Shown: positions 22,434 through 33,240 of the stretch, piece after piece
Numbering within the stretch: the stretch's first letter is position 1
Layout: each line of letters begins with the position of its first letter
Assembly (NCBI RefSeq): GCF_900090315.1
Contig: NZ_FMHZ01000002.1
Coordinates: forward strand, 2,520,501 to 2,584,500
Length of the DNA: 64,000 nt
DNA from: Micromonospora citrea
GTDB lineage: Bacteria > Actinomycetota > Actinomycetes > Mycobacteriales > Micromonosporaceae
Direction: 5' to 3'
Made by a program: the position numbers and the translations under genes
The notes under the pieces: model-generated
The model's input: the letters and a program-made list of their open reading frames with translations, nothing else
What the model was told of the DNA's origin: nothing
Database searches by the model: none

Positions 22434-25400
22434 CTAACGGAGCAGGTAGGCCCGGATGACGGTCTGCTCGACCCGGCCGCCCCGGCTGTCCGTGGCGGTG
22501 GCCCGCAGCGACACGTGTCCGGCGTCGGCCGGATGCGTCACCGCCGCCGTCCAGCTCCCGCCGGAGCCGACGACCGGCGCGGCCCGCCAGGTCGCCCCGT
22601 CGTCGTACGACACCTGCACGGTCAGGCCGGTGACCGTGCCGGCGGCCGAGCCGGGCTGGTGCTCGACCCGGATCGGGATCAGGAACGGCTTCCCGGCCGG
22701 GGCGGTGCGGCCCGCCGCCAGGACAGGGGCGTACCGGACCGACAGCAGCGGCAGGAACACCGGCAGGGTGCTCGCCTGGTGCCGGGAGCGGAAGGTCCAC
22801 ACCGACGAGACCTTCGTCGAGACGTCCGCGGAGCTGGACCGGTCCACCGCCGCCTCCAGCCGGTACGTCGCCTCCTCCGGCGGCACGTCGGCGCGCAGCA
22901 AGCCGTACCGACCGTGCTCGGCGACCAGCTCGCCGTCGCGGTAGAGCGCGGTGCGGCCGCTGTCCTGCCGCATCTTCGCCCCCGACAGGCTCATCCGCCC
23001 GGTTGACGGGTCGACGAGCAGGCCGTCGTCGACGATCACCTGGCCCGTGGAGGTGCGCCGTGCCCCCTGCAGGATCTCCGCCGGCCGGTCGCCGAAGGCC
23101 GGGGCCAGCACCGCCCCGTTCCAGCTGTCCCGATAGGTCCTGCCCCGCCGGTAGCCGTCCGCGAAGTCCGCGAGCGTGAGTTCCGTGAACCGCTGGTCGT
23201 CGAACTGGACGAGGAACCGGGACCAGGTCGTGTCGCCGTTGTCGTGGTAGTGGTCGACGCGACTGCCCGGCAGCCGCAGGTCCTGGGTGACGATGAACCC
23301 GGTGGCATCCCTCGCCCCCGAGCCGGTCGCGCCGAAGTGACCCGCCGGCCCGTGGTAGGTGTTCACGACCGTCGCCACGTCCGTCTGGCGGATGCGGCGG
23401 GTCAGGCCGGTCGGCAACGCGCCCGGGGTGATCCAGCCCAGGTGGTACGCGTACGGGCTGTCCGTGAAGCCGCCGTCGGCGTCGGCCCTGGCCCAGCCGG
23501 CGGAGATGTCGGACTGGAAGGTGTCACCGGTCGTCGCCGGCCCGACCTGTGCGGTGAACAGGTTGTCGAAGCCCCGGCGCAAGCTCGTCCAGCCGACCGT
23601 GGTCTCCTCGACGGGGTAGGGCGCGTTGACCCGGTAGCCGATGTCCGCGTGGGTGAAGCTGGCGGTCGGTTCCGGGACGGTGGCCGTGACCGGCCGGCCC
23701 GCACGGGCGTCGAGCACGAGGCGGGTGTCCCTGTCCAGGCGCAGCTTCGGCTGGGCGAGCAGGGTGATGGTCTCCGTCTCCTGGTACGGGTCGGTGAAGA
23801 CCAGCGCGCCGACGGTGTAGTCGCCGGCCGGCAGCCGGGTGGTGTGCTCGCCCGGGCTCCACTCCACCACGCTGGAGTGGTCGGCCCACGAGGTGATCAC
23901 GGTGGTGTGGTCGGTGGCGTCCGCGCCGTGACGGTCCAGCGCCCGCGTCGTCAGCGCGTACCGTTCGACGTCGCGCAGCACCGACAGCAGCGTGGCGACG
24001 GCCGGCCCGGTGTCCGGCGTGGCGGTGACCCGCCCGGCGTACCGGCCGTCCGGCGCGCTGACCGAGGTGTCCACCGTGACGGTCACCGCCGCCGTCCCGC
24101 CGGCCGGCACGGTGATCCGCTGCGGGCTGACGGCGACCATCCGCTCCGGCGCGGGCGACCCGTCCGGCCCGGCCAGCGTGGCCGCCAGGTCCAGCGTCAC
24201 CGGCGCGGCCCCGTCGTTGCGGTAGGTAACCGTCCGGGTCATCGGGGCGTCGTCCTCGTGCGGCCACTCCTGCGCCCCGAAGTTGAGGCTGCCGGAGTCC
24301 GGCACGACGCCCGCCGCGAGCGCCGTACGGAGGTCGACCCGGCCCGCCCCCTGCGCGGTGGCGTCCACGCCGGACAGTCCCGTCGCGGTGGCGACGAGCG
24401 CCGCCTTGAGCTGCGGACCGGTCCAGTCCGGGTGCCGCTGCGCCAGCAGCGCCGCCGCCCCGGCGACGTGCGGCGCGGCCATCGACGTGCCGCTCGCCCG
24501 CGCGTACCGGTCGCCGACGGGATCGGACGCCTCCGGCGGCGCCTGGCCGGAACGGGCGGCCACGATGTCGACACCGGGTGCGGCGATCTCCGGCTTGGTC
24601 CCGCCGTCGCCGAGCCGGGGGCCGCGGCTGGAGAAGTCGGCCACCGCGTCGTCCCGGGTGCTGGCGGCCACCGACAGGGCCGCCTCGGCGGTGGAGGGCG
24701 TACCGACCGTACTGGCGCCGAGGCCGCCCTCGTTGCCGGCCGCCGCCACGAAGAGCGTGCCGTGCTGCGCGGTGAGCCGGTCGACCGCCTCCTCGAGCAG
24801 GTCCACCTCGGCGGTGTCCGTGCCGCTGATGCTCATGTTGACCACGTCGGCGCCCCGCTCGGCCGCCCACTGCATGCCGGCCAGCATTGCCGACTCGGGG
24901 CACGACCGGTCGGCGCAGACCTTCCCGACGAGCAGCTCGGCGTCCGGGGCGACGCCCCGGTACCTGCCGTCCGAGGCCGCACCGCTGCCGGCGATCGTGG
25001 ACGCGACGTGGGTGCCGTGCCCGATCACGTCGCCGTCCTCGGCGGCATCGGTGAAGTTGCGGCTCTCCCGGATCCTGCCGGCGAGGTCGGGGTGCCCGGC
25101 GTCGGCGCCGGTGTCCAGGACGGCGACCGTCACCCCGCGCCCGGTGAGCCCGGCCTGCCAGGCCGCCGGCGCGCCGATCTGGGCCGTGCTCCCGTCCAGA
25201 CTGAGGGTGAGCCGGCCGTCCAGCCGGATCGACTCGACGCCGCCGGCCAGGGCCACCGGCCCGCCCCCGTCCGCCTTGCGGGCGGAGCCGACCAGGGCCG
25301 ACCACCAGGCGCCGGCGTCCCGCTTGGCGGTCCGGGCGGCCAGGGCGTTGACCGCCGTCGCCTCGCCGGTCAGCCGCGCCCGGTGCCGCCGCACCCAGTC

Positions 25401-25829
25401 GCGGGTGCCGGCGCGGGCCGCCTTGTCGCGGTAGCGCACGAGCAGCGGGATGTCGTCGTGCCGCGCGTCGTCGTAGCCGGCGGCGAGCAGCGTGGTCACG
25501 TCGAACAGCCGCCGGTCCAGTCGGCCGGCGGCGAGCAGGCCGACGGCGTCGCCGGGGACGACCAGGTCGTGCCCGTCGACGCGCTGACGGAGGAAGCCGA
25601 CCCGTTCCCGCCCGGCACCGGGCCGGACCGAGACGACCCCTTCGCCGCGGATCTCGACGAGGTCTCCGGTGATGAGCGTGACCGAGCGTGGGGTGGCCTC
25701 CGCCGCGGGCGGAGGGGCGGTCCGGGCCGCGACGGTCGTCCCTCCGGTCGCGGCGGCCGGGGTGGACGGGTTGACGGTTGACACGACGGCGAGGCAGGCG
25801 GCGATCGCCAGCCACCGTGGACGTTTCAC
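22434..25829 (-). CDS. Secreted S8 family serine peptidase, large subtilisin type
   Basis: This 1131-residue protein has an N-terminal signal peptide (basic MKRPR, hydrophobic AIAACLAVV, cleavage near PAAA). A propeptide-like region runs to about residue 220. The subtilisin domain has Asp239 in VLDTGAD, His271 in GHGTHVAS and Ser449 in GTSMAAPHVAGAA. Beyond residue 530 are beta-rich modules of unknown role. Length and layout match streptomycete-type 1100-residue extracellular subtilisins that process or degrade extracellular proteins. It lies at the end of an accessory block between ppx and DUF501, after a sigma-factor gene pair. Confidence 0.9.
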   Translation of the reverse strand: MKRPRWLAIAACLAVVSTVNPSTPAAATGGTTVAARTAPPPAAEATPRSVTLITGDLVEIRGEGVVSVRPGAGRERVGFLRQRVDGHDLVVPGDAVGLLAAGRLDRRLFDVTTLLAAGYDDARHDDIPLLVRYRDKAARAGTRDWVRRHRARLTGEATAVNALAARTAKRDAGAWWSALVGSARKADGGGPVALAGGVESIRLDGRLTLSLDGSTAQIGAPAAWQAGLTGRGVTVAVLDTGADAGHPDLAGRIRESRNFTDAAEDGDVIGHGTHVASTIAGSGAASDGRYRGVAPDAELLVGKVCADRSCPESAMLAGMQWAAERGADVVNMSISGTDTAEVDLLEEAVDRLTAQHGTLFVAAAGNEGGLGASTVGTPSTAEAALSVAASTRDDAVADFSSRGPRLGDGGTKPEIAAPGVDIVAARSGQAPPEASDPVGDRYARASGTSMAAPHVAGAAALLAQRHPDWTGPQLKAALVATATGLSGVDATAQGAGRVDLRTALAAGVVPDSGSLNFGAQEWPHEDDAPMTRTVTYRNDGAAPVTLDLAATLAGPDGSPAPERMVAVSPQRITVPAGGTAAVTVTVDTSVSAPDGRYAGRVTATPDTGPAVATLLSVLRDVERYALTTRALDRHGADATDHTTVITSWADHSSVVEWSPGEHTTRLPAGDYTVGALVFTDPYQETETITLLAQPKLRLDRDTRLVLDARAGRPVTATVPEPTASFTHADIGYRVNAPYPVEETTVGWTSLRRGFDNLFTAQVGPATTGDTFQSDISAGWARADADGGFTDSPYAYHLGWITPGALPTGLTRRIRQTDVATVVNTYHGPAGHFGATGSGARDATGFIVTQDLRLPGSRVDHYHDNGDTTWSRFLVQFDDQRFTELTLADFADGYRRGRTYRDSWNGAVLAPAFGDRPAEILQGARRTSTGQVIVDDGLLVDPSTGRMSLSGAKMRQDSGRTALYRDGELVAEHGRYGLLRADVPPEEATYRLEAAVDRSSSADVSTKVSSVWTFRSRHQASTLPVFLPLLSVRYAPVLAAGRTAPAGKPFLIPIRVEHQPGSAAGTVTGLTVQVSYDDGATWRAAPVVGSGGSWTAAVTHPADAGHVSLRATATDSRGGRVEQTVIRAYLLR

Positions 25830-25882
25830 GGAATCTCCTCTGCGGAGCGGCCGCCGGCCGTTTCGGACGCCGGCGGGGACGG

Positions 25883-25918
25883 CGACGGCCGGCCGCCCCC
25901 GAGCGCGGCCGGCCGTCG
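25883..25918 (-). terminator. Hairpin terminator after CU044_5270-type gene
   Basis: A 14-bp stem (25883-25896 with 25905-25918) and an 8-base loop lie in the 106-base gap between the CU044_5270-type gene and the protease gene. Confidence 0.7.
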
Positions 25919-25935
25919 GTGTGCGACAGGTGTCG

Positions 25936-27099
25936 CTACTGCTGCGGCAGGGTCGGCACCCGCGGCGCGGCGTCGGACCACTCCGCGGTCAGCACCAGGG
26001 TGCTGCTCTCCTTGCCGCCGAACGCCGGCGCGTCCTTCGGGTTGGACACGATCTTGCGCGCGAGCAGCCGGTGGGTCGCCGTGTCGACGATCAGCCACTC
26101 GGTCTCGGAGCCGCTGCGGAACTCCACGCCCTGGCCGGAGCGGCCGCGCTCGTCCTGGACGGTGCCGAGGCTGCGCACGCCGGGGATGTCGGCGAGGACC
26201 CGGAACGCCGCGGCGCGCACCTTCGGCGGGGCCGGCGTGTCGAGCAGCAGCCGGCTCAGGAAGCCGAAGAGCATGCGGTCGCCCAGGGCGCTGCCGGGGG
26301 CGTACCCCATGTCCTCGCCCGTCCGGATCCGCTCGGCCACCCAGCCGCGCAGCGCGCCCGGCTCGGTCGGCAGTTGCCGGACCTGCTCCAGGGTGAGCTG
26401 CCCGAGGTCCTCCAGGTAGCGGGGCGGCTCGGGATCCCGGGAGAGGTCGCCCTTGCCCGGCCGGGTCGACAGGACCAGCTTCGACGGGCCGTCGACGTCG
26501 AGGCGCCAGCTGGTCGGGGAGCCGGCCGCGCGCCAGGCCCGCTCGTCCTCGGCGCCACGCGGCCGTGCCCCGAGATCCCGGAACCCGGTCCAGCTCGCGT
26601 CGCGCGGGTCGCCGGCGTCCCAGCTCTCGTTCACGCTGCTGCGCAGCAGCGAGTACGCGTCGTCGCCGGTGCCGATCCGGGTCGGGCCGTACACGTCGAC
26701 CGTCTTGACGTGCCAGTACCTGCCGGTCTCGGCGGGCGCCTGCTCCGCCCGGCCGGCCGCGGCGAGCAGGATGTCGCGCGCCGTCAGCGTCGTGCCCGCG
26801 CCGGCGCTGTGCGTCGCTCCCGGCTGCCCGCCGGCCACCGGCGGGACGGTCGTCCCCGCGTCCTGCGGCGCCGCGACGATCGACACCGCCAGCACCCCGG
26901 CCGCGGCGGCCCCGGCGAGCCCGGTGGCGAGGAAGGACCAGCGCAGCGCCGGCCGGGACGCCCTGGCCCGGTCGACTCCGGCGGGGTCGCCGGCCGAGGC
27001 GGCCGTGACGACGCCGTCCAGTGCCCGCCGTCCCGCCTCGCTGCGCGCCCACCCGGTCGAGTCCGGCCGCCCGCGACGCACCAAGTCGTCGACGTTCAT
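25936..27099 (-). CDS. CU044_5270 family membrane-anchored protein
   Basis: The 387-residue protein starts at an ATG preceded by AAGGAG. The N-terminal cytoplasmic segment of about 55 residues is followed by one membrane helix (FLATGLAGAAAAGVLAVSIVAA), then a large outer domain with TARDILLAAAGRAEQAPAETGRYW. This arrangement and the ILLAAA motif match the CU044_5270 family. These proteins are encoded directly after ECF-type sigma factors in actinomycetes and may act like anti-sigma or sensor proteins. The sigma gene lies 11 bases upstream. Confidence 0.85.
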   Translation of the reverse strand: MNVDDLVRRGRPDSTGWARSEAGRRALDGVVTAASAGDPAGVDRARASRPALRWSFLATGLAGAAAAGVLAVSIVAAPQDAGTTVPPVAGGQPGATHSAGAGTTLTARDILLAAAGRAEQAPAETGRYWHVKTVDVYGPTRIGTGDDAYSLLRSSVNESWDAGDPRDASWTGFRDLGARPRGAEDERAWRAAGSPTSWRLDVDGPSKLVLSTRPGKGDLSRDPEPPRYLEDLGQLTLEQVRQLPTEPGALRGWVAERIRTGEDMGYAPGSALGDRMLFGFLSRLLLDTPAPPKVRAAAFRVLADIPGVRSLGTVQDERGRSGQGVEFRSGSETEWLIVDTATHRLLARKIVSNPKDAPAFGGKESSTLVLTAEWSDAAPRVPTLPQQ

Positions 27100-27110
27100 A
27101 ACGATCTCCT

Positions 27111-27656
27111 TCACGCTGTCACTGGCTTGTGGATGGCCGACGAGGCCTCGTACTCGTTCTTGACGACCCGCTCGTAGGCGGCACGGAACCGGCTGCGGGC
27201 CCGGTGCAGTCGAACCGCGTAGGTGGGCCGGGAGATGCCGAGCACCCGCGCCGCCTCCGCCGCCGTCAGGTCGAACCACGCGGCCGTGACCAGCACCTCG
27301 CGGTCCCGCGCGCCGAGCGCGTCCAGCGCCTGCCGCACCTGGTCGCGGAGCGCGACGTCGTCGGCGAGCCGGTCCGGCCCCGCCTCCGCGACGCTCGCGG
27401 CGGCCATCCGCTCGTCCAGCGCGGTGGCGGCGGCATCCTGCCGGCGGCGGGCCAGCACCAACCGGCGCGCCACCCCGAACAACCAGGCCCGCTCCTCGCC
27501 CGCCCGGACCTTGTCCAGTGACCGCCAGGCCACCAGGAACACCTCGCCCACCACGTCCGCGGCATCCTGCCTGCCGACCCGCCAGGTCGCGTACGCATGG
27601 ATGTCGTCGGCATGTCGGCGGAACAGCTCGCTCACCCGCTCTTCACGGCCTTGCAT
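27111..27656 (-). CDS. ECF-type RNA polymerase sigma factor
   Basis: The 181-residue product starts at an ATG with GGAGGTG five to eight bases before it. Region 2 is LFRRHADDIHAYATWRVGRQDAADVVGEVFLVAWRSLD. Region 4 is LGARDREVLVTAAWFDLTAAEAARVLGISRPTYAVRLHRARSRFR. Both are standard for sigma-70 family ECF factors. It forms a two-gene unit with the CU044_5270-type protein, the usual partner for this class. The regulon is unknown; the adjacent protease is a candidate but has its own leader. Confidence 0.92.
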   Translation of the reverse strand: MQGREERVSELFRRHADDIHAYATWRVGRQDAADVVGEVFLVAWRSLDKVRAGEERAWLFGVARRLVLARRRQDAAATALDERMAAASVAEAGPDRLADDVALRDQVRQALDALGARDREVLVTAAWFDLTAAEAARVLGISRPTYAVRLHRARSRFRAAYERVVKNEYEASSAIHKPVTA

Positions 27657-27822
27657 CACACCTCCGCAGATCGCCCTGTCGCGGGTACTTGTCGGCGTCG
27701 GCGCCACGGATTACAGGCACGGCGCGGAAAGTTCCGGAGTTCCGTGCGCGACACCGGCACCAGAGCGACGCGGGCGTCGACGCCCCCCGGCCGCACGGGC
27801 GGCGGGCCGCAGGGCGGCGAGG

Positions 27823-28815
27823 TCAGCCGTGGCCGGCCGGCGGGTCGTCGTTCCGGTCGAGCAGCCCGGAGCCGAGCGGCGTCAACCGGTGCAGCACCGC
27901 CCCGCCGTCCCGGATGCTGCTGACCAGGCCGGCCGCCCGCAACGCCCCCGCGTGCTCGGACGCGGAGGAGAGGCTTATCCCGAGGTCCCGGCCGAGGCTG
28001 GTGGTGGTGTGCCGACCGGGCCCGGCGAGCCGGCGCAGCACCGCCGCCCGGGTCGTTCCGAGCAGCCGGCCGAGCGGGTCGGCGGCGCTCGTGGTCACCC
28101 GGCGGGGCATCGGCGCGGGATACACCACCAGCACGGGGCGGTCCGGTTCCACCAGCACCCGGGGGTGCGGGCCGGCCAGCGGCGAGGGCAGCAGGATGAG
28201 GCCGTGGCCGGTGCCGGAGACCGTCGCGCTCCACCAGGTGCGCACCGTCAGCGTCGGCGTCTCCCACCGGATCGCCGGGTGCAGCGCGTTCAGCAGGCCG
28301 TCCAGCCCGTGCGTGGCGAGGCGCCCGGCCGCCTCCGCCACCTGGTGCCGGTGCGCGTCCGCCAGCTCGGCCCAGTGCGGCCCGAGCACGCCGTCGTGCC
28401 ACGTGCCCAGCGCCCGCCCGAACAGCGCCATGGCCTCGGCGTCGGCCTCGGCGAACCGCCGGCGCAACGGTGACACCGCCAGGTCGGCGTACGCGGCGGC
28501 GACCTCGGCCCGGATGCGCCCCGCCGGGGTCGCCCGGATCGCGTCGAGACCGGCGGCCACCGACTCCAGCCCGTCGAAGGGGGTGAGGAAGTCCGGGAGC
28601 CGCCCGCGTGCGGGCAACAGGTGCCGCAGCACGGCGGCGGCGGCCCGGACGCGGCCCACCGCCGCCGCCGCGCCCGCCGCCGGCCCCGGCATCGCCGGCG
28701 CGGTGTTCGGGTCGTGCAGCGCCTGACAGGCCAGCAGGGCCGTCCCGACGGGGTGCAGACGGTCGGCGAAGCGGACCCGGCACAGGTCCGCCGGTCCCAG
28801 GCGGAGGCGGAGCAT
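27823..28815 (-). CDS. ArsR-type winged-helix regulator with DUF5937-like N-terminus
   Basis: The 330-residue protein has a long N-terminal region (residues 1-235) resembling the DUF5937 domain of actinomycete regulators. A C-terminal ArsR-like winged helix follows (AVLRRLAGPGRHTTTSLGRDLGISLSSASEHAGALRAAGLV, then HRLTPLGSGLLDR). It begins LRLRLGPADLCRVRFA, a common N-terminus in this family. No cysteine cluster for metal binding is visible, so the effector is unknown. It is transcribed away from the esterase gene at 28912 and could control it. Confidence 0.85.
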   Translation of the reverse strand: MLRLRLGPADLCRVRFADRLHPVGTALLACQALHDPNTAPAMPGPAAGAAAAVGRVRAAAAVLRHLLPARGRLPDFLTPFDGLESVAAGLDAIRATPAGRIRAEVAAAYADLAVSPLRRRFAEADAEAMALFGRALGTWHDGVLGPHWAELADAHRHQVAEAAGRLATHGLDGLLNALHPAIRWETPTLTVRTWWSATVSGTGHGLILLPSPLAGPHPRVLVEPDRPVLVVYPAPMPRRVTTSAADPLGRLLGTTRAAVLRRLAGPGRHTTTSLGRDLGISLSSASEHAGALRAAGLVSSIRDGGAVLHRLTPLGSGLLDRNDDPPAGHG

Positions 28816-28911
28816 GCCAGCAGACTGCCTGCCTTCGCCCAGGACCGAAAGGGTTGACCCGCCCCCGGCCCCGATTCCAGTGTGGACGCCGGGTCACGGA
28901 GGGGGCGGGGC

Positions 28912-29814
28912 GTGCGACGGACGGTGGCAGTGCTGACGGGGCTGATGGTCGCCGCCGTCGCGGCGGCGTGCGGCGACGGGCACCGGGAGCGACCCGGCGC
29001 GGCGCCCGTCCCGTCACCTTCGGGGGCCGTCGAGCGCCCCGCCGCCGGCGACCACCGGCTGAGCCTGCCGCACGACGGGGCCGACCGGAGCTATCTGCTG
29101 CACGCCCCGCCCGGCTACGACCCGGCCCGGCCCACCGCGCTGGTGATCGCCCTGCACTTCTATCCCGGCAGCGGCGAGGGCCTGCGCGAGACGACCGGGC
29201 TGGACGCGGTCGCCGACCGGGAGAATTTCCTCGTCGCCTACCCCGACGGGCGCGACGGCGGCTTCAACGCGCTGATCTGCTGCGGGTCCGCCGACGACGT
29301 CGGGTTCCTCCGGGCCCTCACGGAGCACCTGGTGCGCACGTGGCGGGCCGACCCGGACCGGATCTACCTGACGGGGATCTCCAACGGCGGCGACATGAGC
29401 TTCCGGGCCGCCGTCGAGCTCCACGGGACCTTCGCGGCCATCGGCGTGGTCAGCGGCGGCTACAGCGGCCCCCGTACGGTCCCGGACGACTACGTGCCCG
29501 AGCAGCCGGTATCGGTGATCACGTTCATCGGCGGCCAGGACCGCTACGCCGAGGTCTTCACCTCGGGCGTCCGGACCTGGCAGCGGCGGCTCGGTTGCCG
29601 GCCGACGCCCGGCACCCCACCGGCGGGCGCGGCGGGCGTCACCCGCACCGACGCGCGCTGCGCCGACGGCAGCGACGTCACCGTCTACACCCTGCCGGAC
29701 ATGGGTCACTCCTGGCCCGGGGCCCGGGCCGGCCAACTCGCCGCACCCGACGCGGGTCTCGTCGCGACCGAGCTGGTCTGGGACTTCTTCGCCGCCCACC
29801 CGCGCCGCGCCTGA
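28912..29814 (+). CDS. Secreted PHB depolymerase/LpqC-type esterase
   Basis: The 300-residue protein starts at a GTG behind GGAGGGGG. It has an N-terminal export signal (RRTVAVLTGLMVAAVAAAC) ending in a possible lipobox cysteine, so it may be a lipoprotein. The alpha/beta hydrolase domain includes IALHFYPGSGEG, GISNGGDMSF with the nucleophile serine and DMGHSWPG with the histidine, as in PHB depolymerase, feruloyl esterase and LpqC families. The substrate could be a polyester or feruloyl ester. It stands apart from polyhydroxyalkanoate genes. Confidence 0.88.
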   Translation: MRRTVAVLTGLMVAAVAAACGDGHRERPGAAPVPSPSGAVERPAAGDHRLSLPHDGADRSYLLHAPPGYDPARPTALVIALHFYPGSGEGLRETTGLDAVADRENFLVAYPDGRDGGFNALICCGSADDVGFLRALTEHLVRTWRADPDRIYLTGISNGGDMSFRAAVELHGTFAAIGVVSGGYSGPRTVPDDYVPEQPVSVITFIGGQDRYAEVFTSGVRTWQRRLGCRPTPGTPPAGAAGVTRTDARCADGSDVTVYTLPDMGHSWPGARAGQLAAPDAGLVATELVWDFFAAHPRRA

Positions 29815-29897
29815 CGGCGGCAGCCGCGCCGGACCCGACCGCCGGCACCGTGCGGCGGACCCGACCGGCGGCAGCGCGCCGGGAGGGGGCGCGGCGG

Positions 29898-30455
29898 TCA
29901 GAGGCGCAGCAGCATCCGGGTATTGCCGAGGGTGTTCGGCTTGACGCGTTCCAGGTCCAGGAACTCGGCGACACCCTCGTCGTAGGAGCGCAGCAGTTGC
30001 TCGTAGACCGGCTGCGGCACGGGCGCGCCGTCGATCTCGGTGAACCCGAACGAGCCGAAGAACCGTGTCTCGAAGGTGAGCACGAAGATCCGGGACACCC
30101 CCAGCTCGCGGGCGGCGTCGATCAGCTCCGCGACGATCCGGTGACCGAGCTTGCGGCCCCGGCAGGACGGGTCCACCGCCACCGTCCGGATCTCGGCCAG
30201 GTCCTCCCACATCACGTGCAGCGCGCCGCAGCCGACCACCGCGCCGTCGTCCGCCCGGACCGCGACCCGGAACTCCTGCACGTCCTCATAGAGGGTGACG
30301 GTGGCCTTGCTCAGCAGCCGCCGGTCGTCGGTGTAGGTGTCGACCAGCCGGCGGATGCCACGCACGTCCGAGGTGCGGGCCCGCCGCACCACGACGTCGT
30401 CCGCGCCCGGCACCGCCTCGCCCGCGCCCGGCACGGCCTCGTCCGCCCGCGCCAT
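29898..30455 (-). CDS. argA: Amino-acid N-acetyltransferase (ArgA/Rv2747 type)
   Basis: The 185-residue GNAT protein contains VVVRRARTSDVRGIRRLVDTY, LHVMWEDLAEIRTVAVDPSCRGRKLGHRIVAELI and FVLTFETRFFGSFGFTEIDG. It closes with VAEFLDLERVKPNTLGNTRMLL. This sequence closely follows mycobacterial Rv2747, the ArgA-like N-acetylglutamate synthase of arginine biosynthesis. RGRKLGH is the acetyl-CoA loop. Its N-terminus has a small internal duplication (EAVPGAGEAVPGAD). The start lies 2 bases after the DUF501 stop, so the two are cotranscribed. Confidence 0.88.
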   Translation of the reverse strand: MARADEAVPGAGEAVPGADDVVVRRARTSDVRGIRRLVDTYTDDRRLLSKATVTLYEDVQEFRVAVRADDGAVVGCGALHVMWEDLAEIRTVAVDPSCRGRKLGHRIVAELIDAARELGVSRIFVLTFETRFFGSFGFTEIDGAPVPQPVYEQLLRSYDEGVAEFLDLERVKPNTLGNTRMLLRL

Positions 30456-30457
30456 CG

Positions 30458-31024
30458 TCAGTCGGCCGCCGGCACGTCCACGCAGGGCCCGGCCGCCCAC
30501 CACTTCTCCACGAGCGCCAGCGTCTCGTCGCCGAACGGGTTGACCCCCGGCCCGGCCCCGAGCGCGTGCCCGAGGTGCACGTGCAGGCACTTCACCCGGC
30601 CGGGCATGCCGCCGGCGGAGATGCCGGCGATCTCCGGGACCTCGCCGATCGCCTCCCGGCGGGCCAGGTAGTCCTCGTGCGCGGCGCGGTAGCGGGCGGC
30701 CAGCTCCGGATCGGCGGCCAGCCGGTCGGCCATCTCCCTCATCAGCCCGGCCGACTCCAGCCGGCTGCACGCCGCCGTGGCGCGGGGGCAGGTCAGGTAG
30801 AACAACGTCGGGAAGGGCGTGCCGTCGGCCAGGCGCGGCGTCGTCTCCACCACGTCGGGCAGGCCGCAGGGGCAGCGGTGGGCGACCGCCCGGGTGCCCC
30901 GGGGCGGGCGGCCGAGCTGCGCGGCCACCGCGGCCAGGTCGGCCTCCGTGGCCGGCTCGCGCTTCGGCGGGGGTACGGAGTCCGCCGCCGGCTCCTGCGG
31001 TGGTACGACAGTCACGGTGCCCAT
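30458..31024 (-). CDS. DUF501 domain-containing protein
   Basis: The 188-residue protein has the DUF501 signatures CPCGLPDVVETTPRL, FYLTCPRATAACSRLES and GGMPGRVKCLHVHLGHALGAG-PGVNP. Conserved Cys and His residues suggest metal binding. It lies between ftsB and argA in the cluster eno-ftsB-DUF501, which is conserved across actinobacteria. Its role is unknown; the location suggests a link to cell division or the divisome. The first 25 residues are a Pro-rich extension. Confidence 0.9.
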   Translation of the reverse strand: MGTVTVVPPQEPAADSVPPPKREPATEADLAAVAAQLGRPPRGTRAVAHRCPCGLPDVVETTPRLADGTPFPTLFYLTCPRATAACSRLESAGLMREMADRLAADPELAARYRAAHEDYLARREAIGEVPEIAGISAGGMPGRVKCLHVHLGHALGAGPGVNPFGDETLALVEKWWAAGPCVDVPAAD

Positions 31025-31049
31025 CTCTCGTTCGGTGCTCGGGTGGTGC

Positions 31050-31691
31050 TCACTTGTCGGGCTGCTCGCCGTTGGCGGCCCGCACGCTGGACCAGAGGGT
31101 GTCGTACCAGGGGTCGGGCGTGGCGGGCTTCCCCGGGTTCGCCGGCCGGCCGGCGTCGCGGGCGGCGCCCTCCGGGTCGGAGAGCACGACCAGCAGCGTC
31201 TCGTCGGGGCGGACCATGAAGAACCGCTCCCGGGCCTTCGTCTCGATGTACGCCCGGTCCTGCCACTTGGCCGCCTCGGCGGAGAGCTCCTCGATCGTCC
31301 TGCGTTGGGCCGCCTGGGCCGCCTCCATCCGCTCGATGTCGGCCTGCTGGTCGAGGTAGACCCGCACCGGGTAGGTGTAGGCCAGGGCGAGCGCGATCAG
31401 CACCGCGAAGAGCACGGTGGCCCGCCCGGTGAAGCCTCGGGAGTGGGGCGCGGTGAGCCGCTTGACCGTGCCGCCGGCCGCCGTACGACGGGCGGCGGCG
31501 GGCCGGTTCGCGGAGCGTACGCCCTCGGCTCCCCGGGCCGACCCCGGCGCGCGGCCGGCGGTGGCGCGCGGCTCGGCGCGGACGCCGCCGTCGCGGACCG
31601 ACGCCCGGGCGCCCCGGGCCCCGCCCGGCCGGCCGGAGTGACCCGGCCGGCGGGCGGGACGCTGACCACCCGGTGTGCGGCGCTGCTGCAT
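31050..31691 (-). CDS. ftsB: Septum formation initiator FtsB/DivIC family
   Basis: The 213-residue product starts at ATG 31691 with GAGAGGGG upstream. The first 80 residues are basic and Pro/Arg-rich, and there is one membrane helix (ATVLFAVLIALALAYTYPV). A coiled coil follows (YLDQQADIERMEAAQAAQRRTIEELSAEAAKWQD), then the DivIC-type motif AYIETKARERFFMVRPDE. FtsB/DivIC scaffold the FtsQ-FtsL complex of the divisome. The N-terminal extension is typical of actinobacteria. It sits 32 bases after eno. Confidence 0.9.
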   Translation of the reverse strand: MQQRRTPGGQRPARRPGHSGRPGGARGARASVRDGGVRAEPRATAGRAPGSARGAEGVRSANRPAAARRTAAGGTVKRLTAPHSRGFTGRATVLFAVLIALALAYTYPVRVYLDQQADIERMEAAQAAQRRTIEELSAEAAKWQDRAYIETKARERFFMVRPDETLLVVLSDPEGAARDAGRPANPGKPATPDPWYDTLWSSVRAANGEQPDK

Positions 31692-31723
31692 CGTCACACC
31701 CCTCTCCCGAGGATCGGCGGGTC

Positions 31724-33187
<1,464 letters not shown>

Positions 33188-33240
33188 TCAACCGGCAACT
33201 GGTTTGCGCGCGGTTGACCCGATCGGCCACGCTGTTCCCC

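Noticed and set aside
29815..29897. Repeated GGCGGCAG and GACCCGACCG elements between esterase and argA
   Set aside because: Only two imperfect copies in an 83-base convergent gap; no clear hairpin or unit.
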